Source of the DNA: Boswellia sacra
Taxonomy: Eukaryota > Streptophyta > Magnoliopsida > Sapindales > Burseraceae
DNA length: 64,000 nucleotides
Reading direction: 5' to 3'
NCBI GenBank assembly: GCA_013180625.2
Contig: SNVD02011111.1
Location: forward strand, 1-64,000
Shown: positions 54,619 to 64,000 of the stretch, one piece after another
Layout of the letters: each line of letters opens with the position of its first letter
How positions within the stretch are numbered: the stretch's first letter is position 1
The notes under the pieces: generated by a model
What the model saw: the letters and a program-made list of their open reading frames with translations, nothing else
Databases searched by the model: none
What the model was told of the DNA's origin: nothing
Program-made: the position numbers and the translations under genes

Positions 54619-54623
54619 CCCTG
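54619..54623. other. Target-site duplication of Athila-2, right
   Basis: CCCTG, identical to 37817-37821. Confidence 0.9.
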
Positions 54624-54905
54624 TTTCGTCTTATTGAAAAATAATAAGATATTGACTCATTCGATACAGAGTAATAACGTAATGTGAAAGCTTGTTGCAC
54701 TTGTCAAAATTGAATAAAATATATTTTAAAAAATCAAAGTTGAATAAACTATAGGTAATTAAAAAATAATATAAAGACTATAAACCAAAACAAATAAAAA
54801 CCATGTAAAAAGCCATTAGTCCAACGGTTAAAATGCCTATACATATACTTATTTTCCATCTACTTCAGCATCAATAGAAGAAATACCTTACTTTTATCTT
54901 AGTTT

Positions 54906-55778
54906 TGACAGTTCTGGAGGTGTGTAGTTACAAATAACAATACAGTCAACTGTTACGTAAAACTACACAGGAGGATTTTTACGTGGTTCGGTTATAAAAA
55001 ACCTACGTCCACGGACAGTTATTGAGCTGCAATTTACTATGCTCTTGTTTGTACAATCTTTAGGACCTTTTACAGTGCTGACTCACCCTCACACAGACCT
55101 AATCTTTGACAAACAAAATATTCACAAAGATTCTAAACACTAATGAAATTGCTCACTCTCTGTTACACAGAACTTAATAGCACACTGTTAAGTTAAACTT
55201 AACAGCCGATATCTAACAGAATAAAAACACTCAACTCTCTAGATTCCCAAGTGTTTAATTACTCTCTCAGACTGAATCAATACCTCATGTACGGTTTTTT
55301 AATTTCCATACATGATTACAATGACTCAATAAATCAAAGAAACAAAGTCATTCCTTGGCGTTCAAGCTTGTCTCTTGCAAAGTTACAGAATGCCTTTTCA
55401 CAATCAACAATCTCTCTTCTTCATAAAAGACGCCCTCTCTATGTTGTTGACGTTTTATTATATAATGAGAAACCTTCATTCAATCTTCCCAAAATCTTGT
55501 AAGTATCTTAATCAAGATCTTATTAGGATTAGGATAAAAACATAATAGGAAATGTCTTTAGTTAATTTCCTAAAGGAATAAGAGTATATCAACTATCTTC
55601 CTATCTTGATTAGGATACAAAATATTATCCTGATCAAGAGAGATAATAATCAAGTTACTTCCTATAAAAATTAGCTAAAAACAGTAAAATAGGAATAAAA
55701 CACTGTAATTACTTTTATCACAAGTTAATCAAAATTTTGAACATATATATATCACATGTGTGATGTTTATCACTAGCA
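54906..55778 (-). repeat. Copia 3' LTR
   Basis: 873 bp, TGACAGTTCTGGAGG...ATCACTAGCA on the plus strand. The first 34 bases match the start of the right LTR at 63967 with a few changes. Minus-strand TATA-like ATTATATAATAAAA at about 55454-55468. The plus-strand frame at 55251 is an artefact. Confidence 0.85.
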
Positions 55779-55792
55779 ATCTCCACCTTTTT
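55779..55792 (-). other. Copia polypurine tract
   Basis: Minus strand AAAAAGGTGGAGAT directly before the 3' LTR. Confidence 0.75.
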
Positions 55793-56316
55793 GGCAACTT
55801 GTGATGAAAGCACTTAACTGTTTCTAAGGACACTACATGATAAACCAGTTAACAAAAATAAATGTCCATGAAAAGTAAGACAAACAAATGACCTAAGCAA
55901 AATAAGCAGAGAGCTGTTATGTAACTCATAACAGTACACTGTCCTGAGATATATGGCAGAACATAGTACTAAGTAAAGAGTCACCAGTACATACTGCAAA
56001 ACAAGAGAGAATGTTTGTTAAGCACAACAGCACTAAAAAGTCATGTAAGTCATGTAAATGCACACCGCATATAACAGAGTCATTCTCCCCATCACTTCGT
56101 ACTTATTCCCCTTGAGAAACAAGTAACACAACAAAATTAGTAAGCTGAGAGAATAACAGAATAACAGCAAACAAACGTAGTTCAGAACAGAATAAAAAAC
56201 AAATAAAAATAAATAGTTCAAACAGCAAATAAAAAGTCCTAACAGCCAAGGTAAATTCTCCCCCTTGATATGTGATCTAGAAAGACCATTCTCCCCCTTG
56301 ATTTCAGCACAAGTAG
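55793..56316 (-). other. Copia 3' untranslated region
   Basis: No gene. Two TCAAGGGGGAGAAT blocks on the minus strand (about 56258-56270 and 56289-56301), purine-rich stretches common downstream of SIRE-like coding regions. Confidence 0.55.
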
Positions 56317-58212
56317 CCAAAATCTAACCAAGTTTGGGAGACTTTCGAACAGGTGGAGATGAAGAGCTGCCAGGGCGTTTGATAGATTTTTGAGCAACAT
56401 GCTTGACTTTGCGCTTAGGAGGAGAGATTTGCAGAGCAGATGTGTCTGGTTCTGTTGAAGCTGCAACTGGGACTGGGTGTGCAGCAGGAGCTGATGCTGG
56501 AGGAACTTCAGTGGTATCCGAGGAAGTGGCTGTAACTTCAGCAACTACTCTGCGAATATCTCTTTCAATTTTTTTAGCACTGGTTTCAGTGGTTAGAGCA
56601 GGTGGTTGTGAAGATGGGACAGATGATGCTGGTGCTGGCAGAGGAGAAGATGGTGAAAGAGGGATGTCTACAGCTATTGCAGTTGTAGGAATGTCCAGGG
56701 AATCTGTTTCAATAGATGTTGAAGGCTATTTTGTTTCGGTTTCTACTTTTGTTGGTTCATCTAATTCAGACTCATCACGCAAAATAGGAGCAGATTTTGC
56801 TGATTTTTGCTACTTCTGACCAGATGACTTGTTCACCATTTTTAGTTCTTCTTTCCCATTTTGACATTTCTCTTGACAGAGGCCTTACAGGATTTTGCAA
56901 TTGGCTTCTGTGCTACTGCTTTGTCTTTCTTAACAGAAGGCTGTGCAGCTAGACTTAATGGACTCAAAATTCTGTGCTCAGATGGTGGTGCAGTGGTTTC
57001 AGGAATGTCAGCAGCTGGTGATTTTGGTGCCATAGGTGTAGGTTCAGGTTCGGATGCCATCATGTGAGGTGCTGTGGACTGAGCCTATCCAAGAAACTGA
57101 CTTTCCAACACAGATTGCTTGTGTTTAATAACCTTTAAGTCCTGCAAAATTTTTGTCAAGGTAGTATTGATGAAGTCAAGTTTTTCCTCAATAGATTTCA
57201 TTTGATTCTTCCTGACTCTAGTGGGTTTAGGTTCAGGTGTAAGAAGATCAATTTGATCATGTAATCTCTAAAGAAAACCCTTGGTGATTGATTTAGACAT
57301 AACCTCAGTTTGTTCATTAGAACTGACAGGGACATTGTTCTAAGCAAGGATGCCTTGTATCAGACAGGGGAACACAAGCAGATAGTAGTTCGATTGATAA
57401 GAACCAATTTGAACAATTGTTTTGTATGCTAAAAGTCCAAAGTTCACTGGCCTATTAGTTCCGAGACAAAAAATGAGTTTCAATCTATCTTCCTGAACCT
57501 AGTTTTGGTGGGAAGAAGGGAACCAATCAAACTGAGCTATTTTGTGAAGCACACGGTATTTTTTCTTCAGATATTTCTGGTCAAGGCCATCTCTAGGTTT
57601 CCATTTGATATTCGTTCGACCAGTAACTTCCTTAATAATATCAGCCATGTCAAATTCTTCATCAAGAGAATGCATGCTTCGTATTGGAATGTCCATAAAC
57701 GAATTTATGACATTGGGAGAAAATTTTACAAACTTTCCCCGATAATAGACTCTATGATAATGCATGCTCCTAGGATCATCTATGGTGCTTGAAATGTTAG
57801 CATAGAACTCTTGAATCAAGGTTTTAACAGGAGGAAGAAAATTTGATACCATTCGAGTCCAGTAATTAGACTCTATCATTTCGCTGACACCATAAGAGTC
57901 GAAGTCTGAGAGTTTTATAGGTCGCTCTAGCTGAAGCTTCCTCTGTGAGGTGAACTTGTCGAACTTTTGTTTGATTTCAGCCGTGAGAAATTTGTTGTAT
58001 TTTTGCTTGATCTTTTCTTTGATTTTCTTTACTGGTACTTGCTCGTCAACGCTCATGGCAGGATCAACTGCTGTCTGGTCTTGTTTGTGTTGTGTTGGAG
58101 GCAACTGGCTACTGTTATCACTTTCATGATCAGAGTCGTTTGAAGAAGAAACACTTGCTGTTGAGTTCGAACACGCCATAGCTAGGGTTTCTAGACTGCA
58201 AAAATTTTTCAA
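56317..58212 (-). pseudogene. Env-like / plant-transposon-protein ORF of the copia element, with stops
   Basis: About 630 codons downstream of pol. The open first part (57499-58212) has a Ser/Glu-rich acidic start, a Lys-rich helix, and a globular segment with YYRGKFVKFSPNVINSFMDI. That is like the 'putative plant transposon protein' domain (PF20167) found in the extra ORF of SIRE-like elements. The frame continues through LGTNRPVNFG and LLAYKTIV, then a coiled-coil-like KSIEEKLDFINTTLTKILQD, and ends in a Pro/Ser/Thr/Ala-rich tail and a basic KRKVKHVAQKSIKR. Interruptions: amber codons at 57499, about 57343, 57268 and 57085, a frameshift in an A-run near 56840, then two more ambers (about 56811, 56730). 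Function unknown; 'env-like' is only positional. Confidence 0.7.
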
Positions 58213-59015
58213 AACAGAAACAGAGAGATGCGAGACAGGGAAGTAACTGTGGAAGAGGGATTATGTGAACAGGAAGAAGCCCACAAACTATTTGTTATAT
58301 ATACTAGGCCGATTTTTGAGGAAATTATTGATTTTCAATAAAACTCAATTAATTGTTTTTCCTTTCCAAAAACTGTCTAATAACTCCATTCACAATTCAA
58401 ATTAAATTTGAATTAAATTCAAAAACAGAATACTAATAGAAAAAGGATTCCCGCCATTGGTTCTTCTCCCTCTTAATTCAATGGTGCTGACTTGGCAAAA
58501 ATTTGACACATGGACACACACGTTATTTAATTTTTGAAAATAAGCACATAGGATATAGTTATGAAAAACGTAACAGAACACAGTTAAAAATAACATAATA
58601 ACAATATCTGAACATCATATGAATCATTCTAAGAAAGCATATTCAAGAGCTGTTTTATTTTTTTTTTATTATTTCATCACTTAATCCAATTGAGTGATCA
58701 ACTTGAGCATGCTTCTTACACACACAAAAGTTAGTCTCAATGTGAATTTACTAAATAATACAGTAGCTTTCACACATGTACAGAGGTAGCCCTTTTCTAT
58801 TTGAGTGGGTGACTTTATCATATTTCCTAGATACAATGAAGTTACTCTCAATGGATAGCTTTCACATATCATATACTGGTAGCCCTCTCTGTATTTTTCA
58901 TTTTTTAAACCAGTATTTAATTATTCACACAATTTTTATATCACAGCTCACACATGCTTAATTAGAAGAAAACTTGTGATATTGCAGATACAATTAACAT
59001 AACAGTAAGCAGTGT
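58213..59015 (-). other. Spacer between copia pol and env-like ORF
   Basis: AT-rich, with a T tract (58656-58670). No gene seen. SIRE-like elements have such a gap here. Confidence 0.5.
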
Positions 59016-60773
59016 TCATTCATGTAACTGACAGATGCCTAAGGCTTTTCTTAGATTTTCAAATCTTGTTGTATCCAATGCCTTAGTGAACAAGTCAGCC
59101 AATTGTCTATCAGTGGAGATGTGTTCAATGTGTATCACCTTAGATTCTACTAGCTCCCTTATAAAATGGTATCTAATGTCAATGTGTTTTGTCTTAGAAT
59201 GCTGAACAAGATTTTTCGAAATATCTATAGCACTAGTATTATCACAAAACATAGTTATAGGCTTTTATTCAATACCATAATCACTCAACATTTGCTTCAT
59301 CCACAATAGTTGTGTGCAACAACTCCCTGTTGCTATGTATTCAGCTTCAGTAATAGATAAAGAAATAGAATTCTGCTTTTTGCTGTGCCATGAAACCAAG
59401 TTAGTACCAAGATAAAAACAACCTCCTGAAGTGCTCTTTCTGTCATCTGCATTTCCTGCCCAATCTGCATCACTGAACCTTGCAAGACAATCATTTGTAT
59501 CTTTAGAAAACCATAGTCCATAATCACATGTTCCATGAACATACCTGAGGATTCTCTTTGCTACTGCAATATGTGATTCTTTGGGATTTGCTTGAAACCT
59601 TGCACAAAGTCCTACACTAAAGCTCAAATCTGGTCTGCTTGCTGTGAGGTAAAGTAGGCTGCCAATAATGCTTTGGTATAAGCTTGCATCAACTTCTTTC
59701 CCTGCATTATCTTTTGAAAGTTTCAGATTAATATTGATAGGAATTTTTATTGGTTTTGCATTCTCAAGCCCAAATTTCTTTACTAGATTTTTGGCATATT
59801 TTGATTGAGATATGAATATCCCATCATTCATTTGCTTAACCTGCAATCCAAGAAAGAAATTTAATTCTCCTACCATGCTCATCTCAAACTCTTCCTGCAT
59901 CAACTTAACAAACTTATTAATTTTGTTTTTGTTAGTTGATCCAAAAACAATGTCATCAACATATACTTGAGCAACAATAAAATAAGTTGATGCATGTTTG
60001 ATAAACAATGTCTTATCATTGCTGCCTCTTTTATAAACTCTGTTGATCAAGAAGTTTGTCAACCTTTTATACCAAGCTCTAGGAGCTTGTTTCAAACCAT
60101 ACAAAGCTTTGTGCAATTTGTACACAAAATCTGGATGTTTAGGGTCTTCAAATCCTTTAGGTTGGTCAACAAAAGCTTCTTAATTGAGATAGCCATTTAA
60201 AAATACAGATTTAACATCCATTTGGTACAACTTAAAATCAAGTAAAAAAGCAATTGCAAGTAGTAATCTGATTGACTCAAGTCTAGCTACTGGTGTAAAG
60301 GTTTCATCAAAGTCTATGCCTTAAATTTGTGTGTAACCTTGTGCATCTAGTCTAGCTTTATTTCTAACTACTTGACCACTTTCATCAGTTTTATTTTTAA
60401 ATATCCAATTAGTTTCAATGACATTTGTATCTTCTGGCCTAGGAACTAATTCCCACACTTCATTCCTTTTAAACTGATTAAGTTCATCTTGCATAGCTTG
60501 AATCCACACTTCCTCTTTTAAAGATTCTTTCACATTTTTTGGTTCAACTAAAGAAACATAACATGCAAACCTTACCTGATTTCTTACCTTGCTCCAGGTT
60601 TTCATCATACCATCTGATGTTCCAATGATAGAACTTGTTGGATGTGCCTTCTGAATCCATGTGGGTGGATCTTTTCTCTCTTCATCAGCATTTTGAATCG
60701 AATGTTGGTTTAAATCTGAGTTGTCAGATGCTACTGTTACATCGGGTGTACCAGTCACTGTTTCTTCTTTCAT
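59016..60773 (-). pseudogene. pol: Copia reverse transcriptase and RNase H
   Basis: 60321-60773 holds the RT N-terminal region (EVWIQAMQDELNQFKRNEVW, NWIFKNKTDESG). 59265-60125 holds the RT core (KALYGLKQAPRAWY; catalytic YVDDIV at residues 55-60 of this block; ELNFFLGLQVKQ) and the start of RNase H (FSDADWAG). 59016-59252 holds the RNase H end (FCDNTSA, TKHIDIRYHFIRE, DLFTKAL). Three TAA codons interrupt at about 60319, 60181 and 59262; the frame is otherwise collinear. RT motifs are SIRE/Maximus-like. Confidence 0.88.
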
Positions 60774-60834
60774 AACAGCATCATTCTGTTATTGCTGTCT
60801 GGATCATATTTTTCTACATCTTTTGTGAAGCTGA

Positions 60835-62037
60835 TTATGTTTTCCTCTTGGAGTATTTTGCATAATCATCATGATCATCAAATATTACAATTGCAGATTC
60901 CATGACTGCCTCAGTTCTTAGATTGTAAACTCGGAAAGCCTTGCTCTTTTGTATATATCCTACAAAGACTTCTTCATTACTCCTTGGATCTAATTTTCCT
61001 AACAGTTCTCTGTCGTTTAAGATGTAACACCTGTAACCAAATACATGAAAGTATTTCAAATTAGGTTTTCTTCCTTTCAAAATTTCATAAGATGTCTGAT
61101 TAGTGACAGGTCTAAGAAAAACTCTATTTGAAATATAGCAAGCAGTGCTTATTGCTTCGGCCCATAGCCTCTTGGTCAACTTCTTGCTATTTAGCATTAC
61201 TCTAGCCATCTCTTGAAGAGTTCTATTCTTCCTCTCCACAATGCCATTCTGTTCAGGGGTTTTAGGACCTAAAAATTCATGATCAATTTCATGATATTTG
61301 CAAAAATCAGCAAAGCTAACGTTGTCAAACTCATTTTCATGATCACTTCTTATTCTTACAATCCTTCCAATGTTCCTATTTTGCTCGTTTTCAAGCTTGA
61401 CACAAAGGTTCCTGAAAGCATCAAAAGTGTCAAATTTTTCTTTAATAAAGTCAACCCAAGTGTATCTAGAAAAATCATCCACACAAACAAATATATACCT
61501 CTTATCTGTGATGCTTTCAATTTGCATGGGATCTATAAGATCCATGTGAAGCAAATCAAGTATCTTAGAAGTACTAAGATGTGGATTTGATTTGTGTGAA
61601 CTTCTAATTTGTTTTCCCATTTGACATGGTCCACAAATTTTATCTATTTTATCATCAAGTTTAGAAACTCCTCTTATAGCACCTAACTTAATTAATTTAA
61701 CCAAGTCTTTGTAATTTAAGTGTCCTAATTTTTGATGCCACAATTCTAAATCCGAAATCCTAGCATGAAATTCAATTTCTACTAGATAACAATTGTCTAA
61801 AGATCTATTACCTTGTAGAATGCATTCAGCAAACTTATCTAAGACCATGCATTTGTTTTGAGTGAAGTTAACAGTATACTTTTCATCATAAATTTGACTT
61901 ATGCTAATAAGATTAGCCTTTAAGTCTTCCACTAAAAGAACATTTCTAAAATTGGGCAGGCCTTTGACATTCAAAGTGCATTTACCAATAATCTTACTTG
62001 TTGCTCCATCTCCAAATGTGAATTTCCATCTCTGCAT
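60835..62037 (-). CDS. Copia integrase
   Basis: 400 open codons. The end of the protease (FTFGDGATSKI, 7-17) is followed by the zinc-binding HHCC (H101, H106, C135, C138) and the catalytic triad D166, D232, E268. The last two are separated by exactly 35 residues (D,D35E). PEQNGIVERKNRT is a copia hallmark. After the core: KRLWAEAISTACYISNR and a VFGYRCYI segment. Integrase inserts the element's cDNA into the genome. All catalytic residues are intact, although the flanking pol is broken. Confidence 0.9.
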   Translation of the reverse strand: MQRWKFTFGDGATSKIIGKCTLNVKGLPNFRNVLLVEDLKANLISISQIYDEKYTVNFTQNKCMVLDKFAECILQGNRSLDNCYLVEIEFHARISDLELWHQKLGHLNYKDLVKLIKLGAIRGVSKLDDKIDKICGPCQMGKQIRSSHKSNPHLSTSKILDLLHMDLIDPMQIESITDKRYIFVCVDDFSRYTWVDFIKEKFDTFDAFRNLCVKLENEQNRNIGRIVRIRSDHENEFDNVSFADFCKYHEIDHEFLGPKTPEQNGIVERKNRTLQEMARVMLNSKKLTKRLWAEAISTACYISNRVFLRPVTNQTSYEILKGRKPNLKYFHVFGYRCYILNDRELLGKLDPRSNEEVFVGYIQKSKAFRVYNLRTEAVMESAIVIFDDHDDYAKYSKRKT

Positions 62038-62039
62038 GC

Positions 62040-62120
62040 TTTAAAATCTGTTAGAAACAATTTATTTTCAGTCATGTGCCTGGAACAACCGCTGTCAAAA
62101 TACCACAAATCATTAGAAGC
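62040..62120 (-). pseudogene. Copia protease N-terminal part
   Basis: Minus-strand reading gives LWYFDSGCSRHMT, the aspartic-protease active site (DSG) of copia elements, and then LTDFKAC. A frameshift near 62040 separates it from the FGDGAT continuation in the integrase ORF. Confidence 0.75.
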
Positions 62121-62279
62121 ATGATTAAGTGTAGTAAAGGTAACATGGCATACTGTTTTGTCTTTCTTAACCCACTGCTGTTTTGATTTTGGTAACAGTT
62201 TAAATTATTTCGATTTTTTATGCAAGAGATTCTACAATTTAAAGCATCTAGGCCAAATATATCCCTTTTTACCGCAAAA

Positions 62280-62615
62280 TTAGTAAATAGGAATGAATTT
62301 TCTTACCTTTTCAGGACTGGATCTGAAAGAACTTAGTGGAGAAACATACGTTTCACTGCTCTTAGTGTTTGGACTTGACTTTAAAGAAGTAGTTTCAAAG
62401 TTCTTACCTGATGTTGAAGCTTTTACAAAGACTTTTTTGGATAAAGATGCAACGTTTCCTTCAGTGTACCCCAATCCATGTTTGTTGGAGTTGTCTCTTC
62501 CAAGATTCAAAACTTGATCAAGTTTGGCTGCTCCAATTTTGAGCTGATTCACACACTGTTTGCTGTTAGCCAGTTCTGTTGTGATTTTCTCAATGTATGC
62601 TGTTTTGTCTGTCAA
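62280..62615 (-). pseudogene. Copia gag C-terminal coiled-coil part
   Basis: 111 open codons continuing gag after a frameshift near 62670: coiled-coil KTAYIEKITTELANSKQCVN, then a Ser/Thr/Lys-rich linker toward protease. Confidence 0.6.
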
Positions 62616-62673
62616 AACAGTCTCAAGTTCAGTGATGTGATTTTCAGTATAAGCTTTCTCACATTTCAGAACT

Positions 62674-63903
62674 TCAATTTCCCGCTTTAAAGGTATTGAT
62701 TTCTTTTTTCTGGCTCAGCCATTCACCATATAGTGCATTGTAAGTTTCTTGCAACTCTTCATAATATTCTGGTCCATCTTCTTCATCTGAATGATCAACA
62801 CTGTCTTGACAGTCTGCTGTTATGTTTGACATAACAGCCTTTCCTTTATCTGCTACAGAAGCAGTAAATGCAACAAAATTACTCATACAATCTTGGTCTT
62901 CTGACTCCGATTCTGATTCATCACTCCATGTTGCTGTCAGCCCTTTGTTTTTCTTTTTGAGATTAGCACATTCAGATTGAATATACCCATAACCAGAACA
63001 TTCATAACATTGAATCTGCCATTTCTTTTCAGGTTGTTTAGTTTTCTTTTTATCATTCTCCTTGCTGAACTTTTCTTCACTTATGTTTGATGGCTTTCCT
63101 TGATTCTTTTTCCTGATATTTCTTTTCATAAACTTGACATAATTTTTTGTCAGAAAAGCAATTTGTTTAGAATTAGTTTCATCAAACTCATCACTACATT
63201 CATCTTCAGATTTTTCAGCCTTCACATTAAATGCAATACTTTTACCCTTTTGTTTTCGAGTACTTTGATTTATTTCAAAGTTTTCGAGAATGCCTATCAA
63301 CTCATCAACTCTCATTTCATCAGTGTCTTTAACTTCTTCAATGGCAGAAATTTTGGGTTGAAATTTGTCAGGGACTGACCTAAGTATTTTTCTAACAACT
63401 TCTGTATCAGTGAAATTTTTACCAAGCATGTATGCAGAGTTTGTTATGTGACACATGTTAGAATAAAAATCGAAAATTGATTCATCTTCATGCATCATCA
63501 GATTTTCAAACTGAGAATTCAGCCTCATTAATTTAGATCTTTTGATAGATGTAGTACCTTCATGTTTTACCTCAAGTATGTCCCATACTTCGTTGGCTGC
63601 TTTGCATCTAGAAATCTGTCCGAAGTTATTCAAGTCGACTGCAGCAAAGATTGTGTTAAGAGCCTTGGAGTTCCAACTGGATCTACGGTATTCTTCATCA
63701 GACCATTCATCCTCTGGTTTTGGTTCGACATTACCAAGAGCATTCAATTTTGTTGGAGGTGTCCACCCCTTAAGTACACTCGTCCAAGCCCTATCATCAA
63801 GAGACTTGATGAACATCATCATTCTTACCTTCCAATATGGATAATTACTGTCATCAAGAATAGGTGGTTGCATTCCAGATCCTCCGTTGCGTATAAACTC
63901 CAT
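62674..63903 (-). CDS. gag: Copia Gag
   Basis: 409 codons. UBN2-type copia gag core (about 15-215): DDSNYPYWKVRM near 17-28, KAANEVWDIL at 101-110, KSKL-type KRSKLMRLN 121-129. A Lys-rich linker precedes a zinc knuckle at C299, C302, Y307, C312 where His is replaced by Tyr (CCHC to CCYC). A Ser/Glu-rich acidic tail follows. The start Met is close to the PBS (about 45 bp), as usual. The frame ends early by a shift near 62670. Confidence 0.88.
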   Translation of the reverse strand: MEFIRNGGSGMQPPILDDSNYPYWKVRMMMFIKSLDDRAWTSVLKGWTPPTKLNALGNVEPKPEDEWSDEEYRRSSWNSKALNTIFAAVDLNNFGQISRCKAANEVWDILEVKHEGTTSIKRSKLMRLNSQFENLMMHEDESIFDFYSNMCHITNSAYMLGKNFTDTEVVRKILRSVPDKFQPKISAIEEVKDTDEMRVDELIGILENFEINQSTRKQKGKSIAFNVKAEKSEDECSDEFDETNSKQIAFLTKNYVKFMKRNIRKKNQGKPSNISEEKFSKENDKKKTKQPEKKWQIQCYECSGYGYIQSECANLKKKNKGLTATWSDESESESEDQDCMSNFVAFTASVADKGKAVMSNITADCQDSVDHSDEEDGPEYYEELQETYNALYGEWLSQKKEINTFKAGN

Positions 63904-63949
63904 CCTTCCAGATTAACTTGATCGTTTTCTTCACTTGTCTATCAGTGAA

Positions 63950-63965
63950 CCTGCACTGATACCAA
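63950..63965 (-). other. Copia primer-binding site
   Basis: Minus strand TTGGTATCAGTGCAGG, one base from the LTR. TGGTATCAG is the initiator-tRNA-Met-type PBS used by most copia elements. Confidence 0.8.
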
Positions 63966-63966
63966 T

Positions 63967-64000
63967 TGACAATTCTGGAGGTATGCAGTTACAAATAACA
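63967..64000 (-). repeat. Copia 5' LTR, first 34 bp in window
   Basis: TGACAATTCTGGAGG... matches 54906-54939. The rest is outside the window. Confidence 0.8.

Larger units (their letters stand above)
54906..64000 (-). mobile_element. SIRE-like Ty1/copia retrotransposon, nearly complete
   Basis: Minus-strand element: 3' LTR 54906-55778, PPT 55779-55792, env-like ORF 56317-58212, RNase H and RT 59016-60773, integrase 60835-62037, protease 62040-62120, gag 62280-63903, PBS 63950-63965, 5' LTR from 63967 off the window. Order IN before RT marks copia. RT type plus an extra ORF after pol marks the SIRE/Maximus lineage. Several stops and frameshifts make it non-autonomous. Confidence 0.9.

Noticed and set aside
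54811..54860. tRNA- or SINE-like string AGTCCAACGGTTAAAATGCC
   Set aside because: No B box at a suitable distance and no cloverleaf; the 282-bp gap between Athila-2 and the copia element otherwise shows nothing.

Overview
This is nuclear DNA of a flowering plant, almost certainly a eudicot. It holds one single-exon organellar PPR gene and one single-exon UGT71-type glycosyltransferase gene. Almost everything else is transposable elements of plant lineages: Ty3/gypsy Athila and Tat, Ty1/copia SIRE-like, CACTA, hAT, Mutator-like and TRIM. I see no rRNA, tRNA gene, CRISPR array or bacterial feature. Species cannot be named from the sequence.

Left block (1-24080) is a nest of three LTR retrotransposons, all transcribed on the minus strand. 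The oldest is Tat-2 (gag, RT, RNase H and the start of integrase, from about 24.0 kb down to 18497). It was split by Tat-1 (5' LTR 16622-18496, internal region to 3598, interrupted 3' LTR 3248-3597). Tat-1's 3' LTR was then split by Athila-1 (5' LTR 1722-3247, gag 410-1669, continuing beyond the left edge). Between integrase and 3' LTR, Tat-1 carries two decayed, intron-containing genes on the opposite (plus) strand: a plant-mobile-domain (MAIN-like) gene and a DUF7745-like gene. Several tandem-repeat arrays lie around them.

Middle block (24080-37816) is the gene island. The PPR gene is at 27582-30035 and the UGT at 33248-34717. The AT-rich spacers hold a non-autonomous hAT-like element (25717-26970, 8-bp TSD), a TRIM (31275-31616), a GTTAAC/TG-rich minisatellite and a Mutator-like non-autonomous element (35802-37463).

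Right block (37817-54623) is a full-length Athila element (Athila-2) with two 1.37-kb LTRs and a perfect 5-bp TSD (CCCTG). Its integrase is split by a 5.6-kb CACTA element (42734-48314, TSD TGT) packed with GCGACGAAA/TTTCGTCGC inverted motifs. Downstream of integrase, where Athila elements usually carry an env-like ORF, Athila-2 has two unexpected sense-strand genes. One is a 182-codon ORF with an arginine/lysine-rich plus Cys-cluster module like the small nucleic-acid-binding proteins of carlaviruses and vitiviruses. The other is an intronless LOG (cytokinin-activating phosphoribohydrolase) gene with one frameshift. This cargo pair is the most interesting content of the window.

Right edge (54906-64000) is a SIRE-like copia element on the minus strand: 3' LTR, decayed env-like ORF, RNase H/RT, integrase, protease, gag, PBS and the first 34 bp of its 5' LTR. 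Many breaks across the elements are amber codons derivable from CAG or TGG, as expected for cytosine deamination in methylated, silenced DNA.
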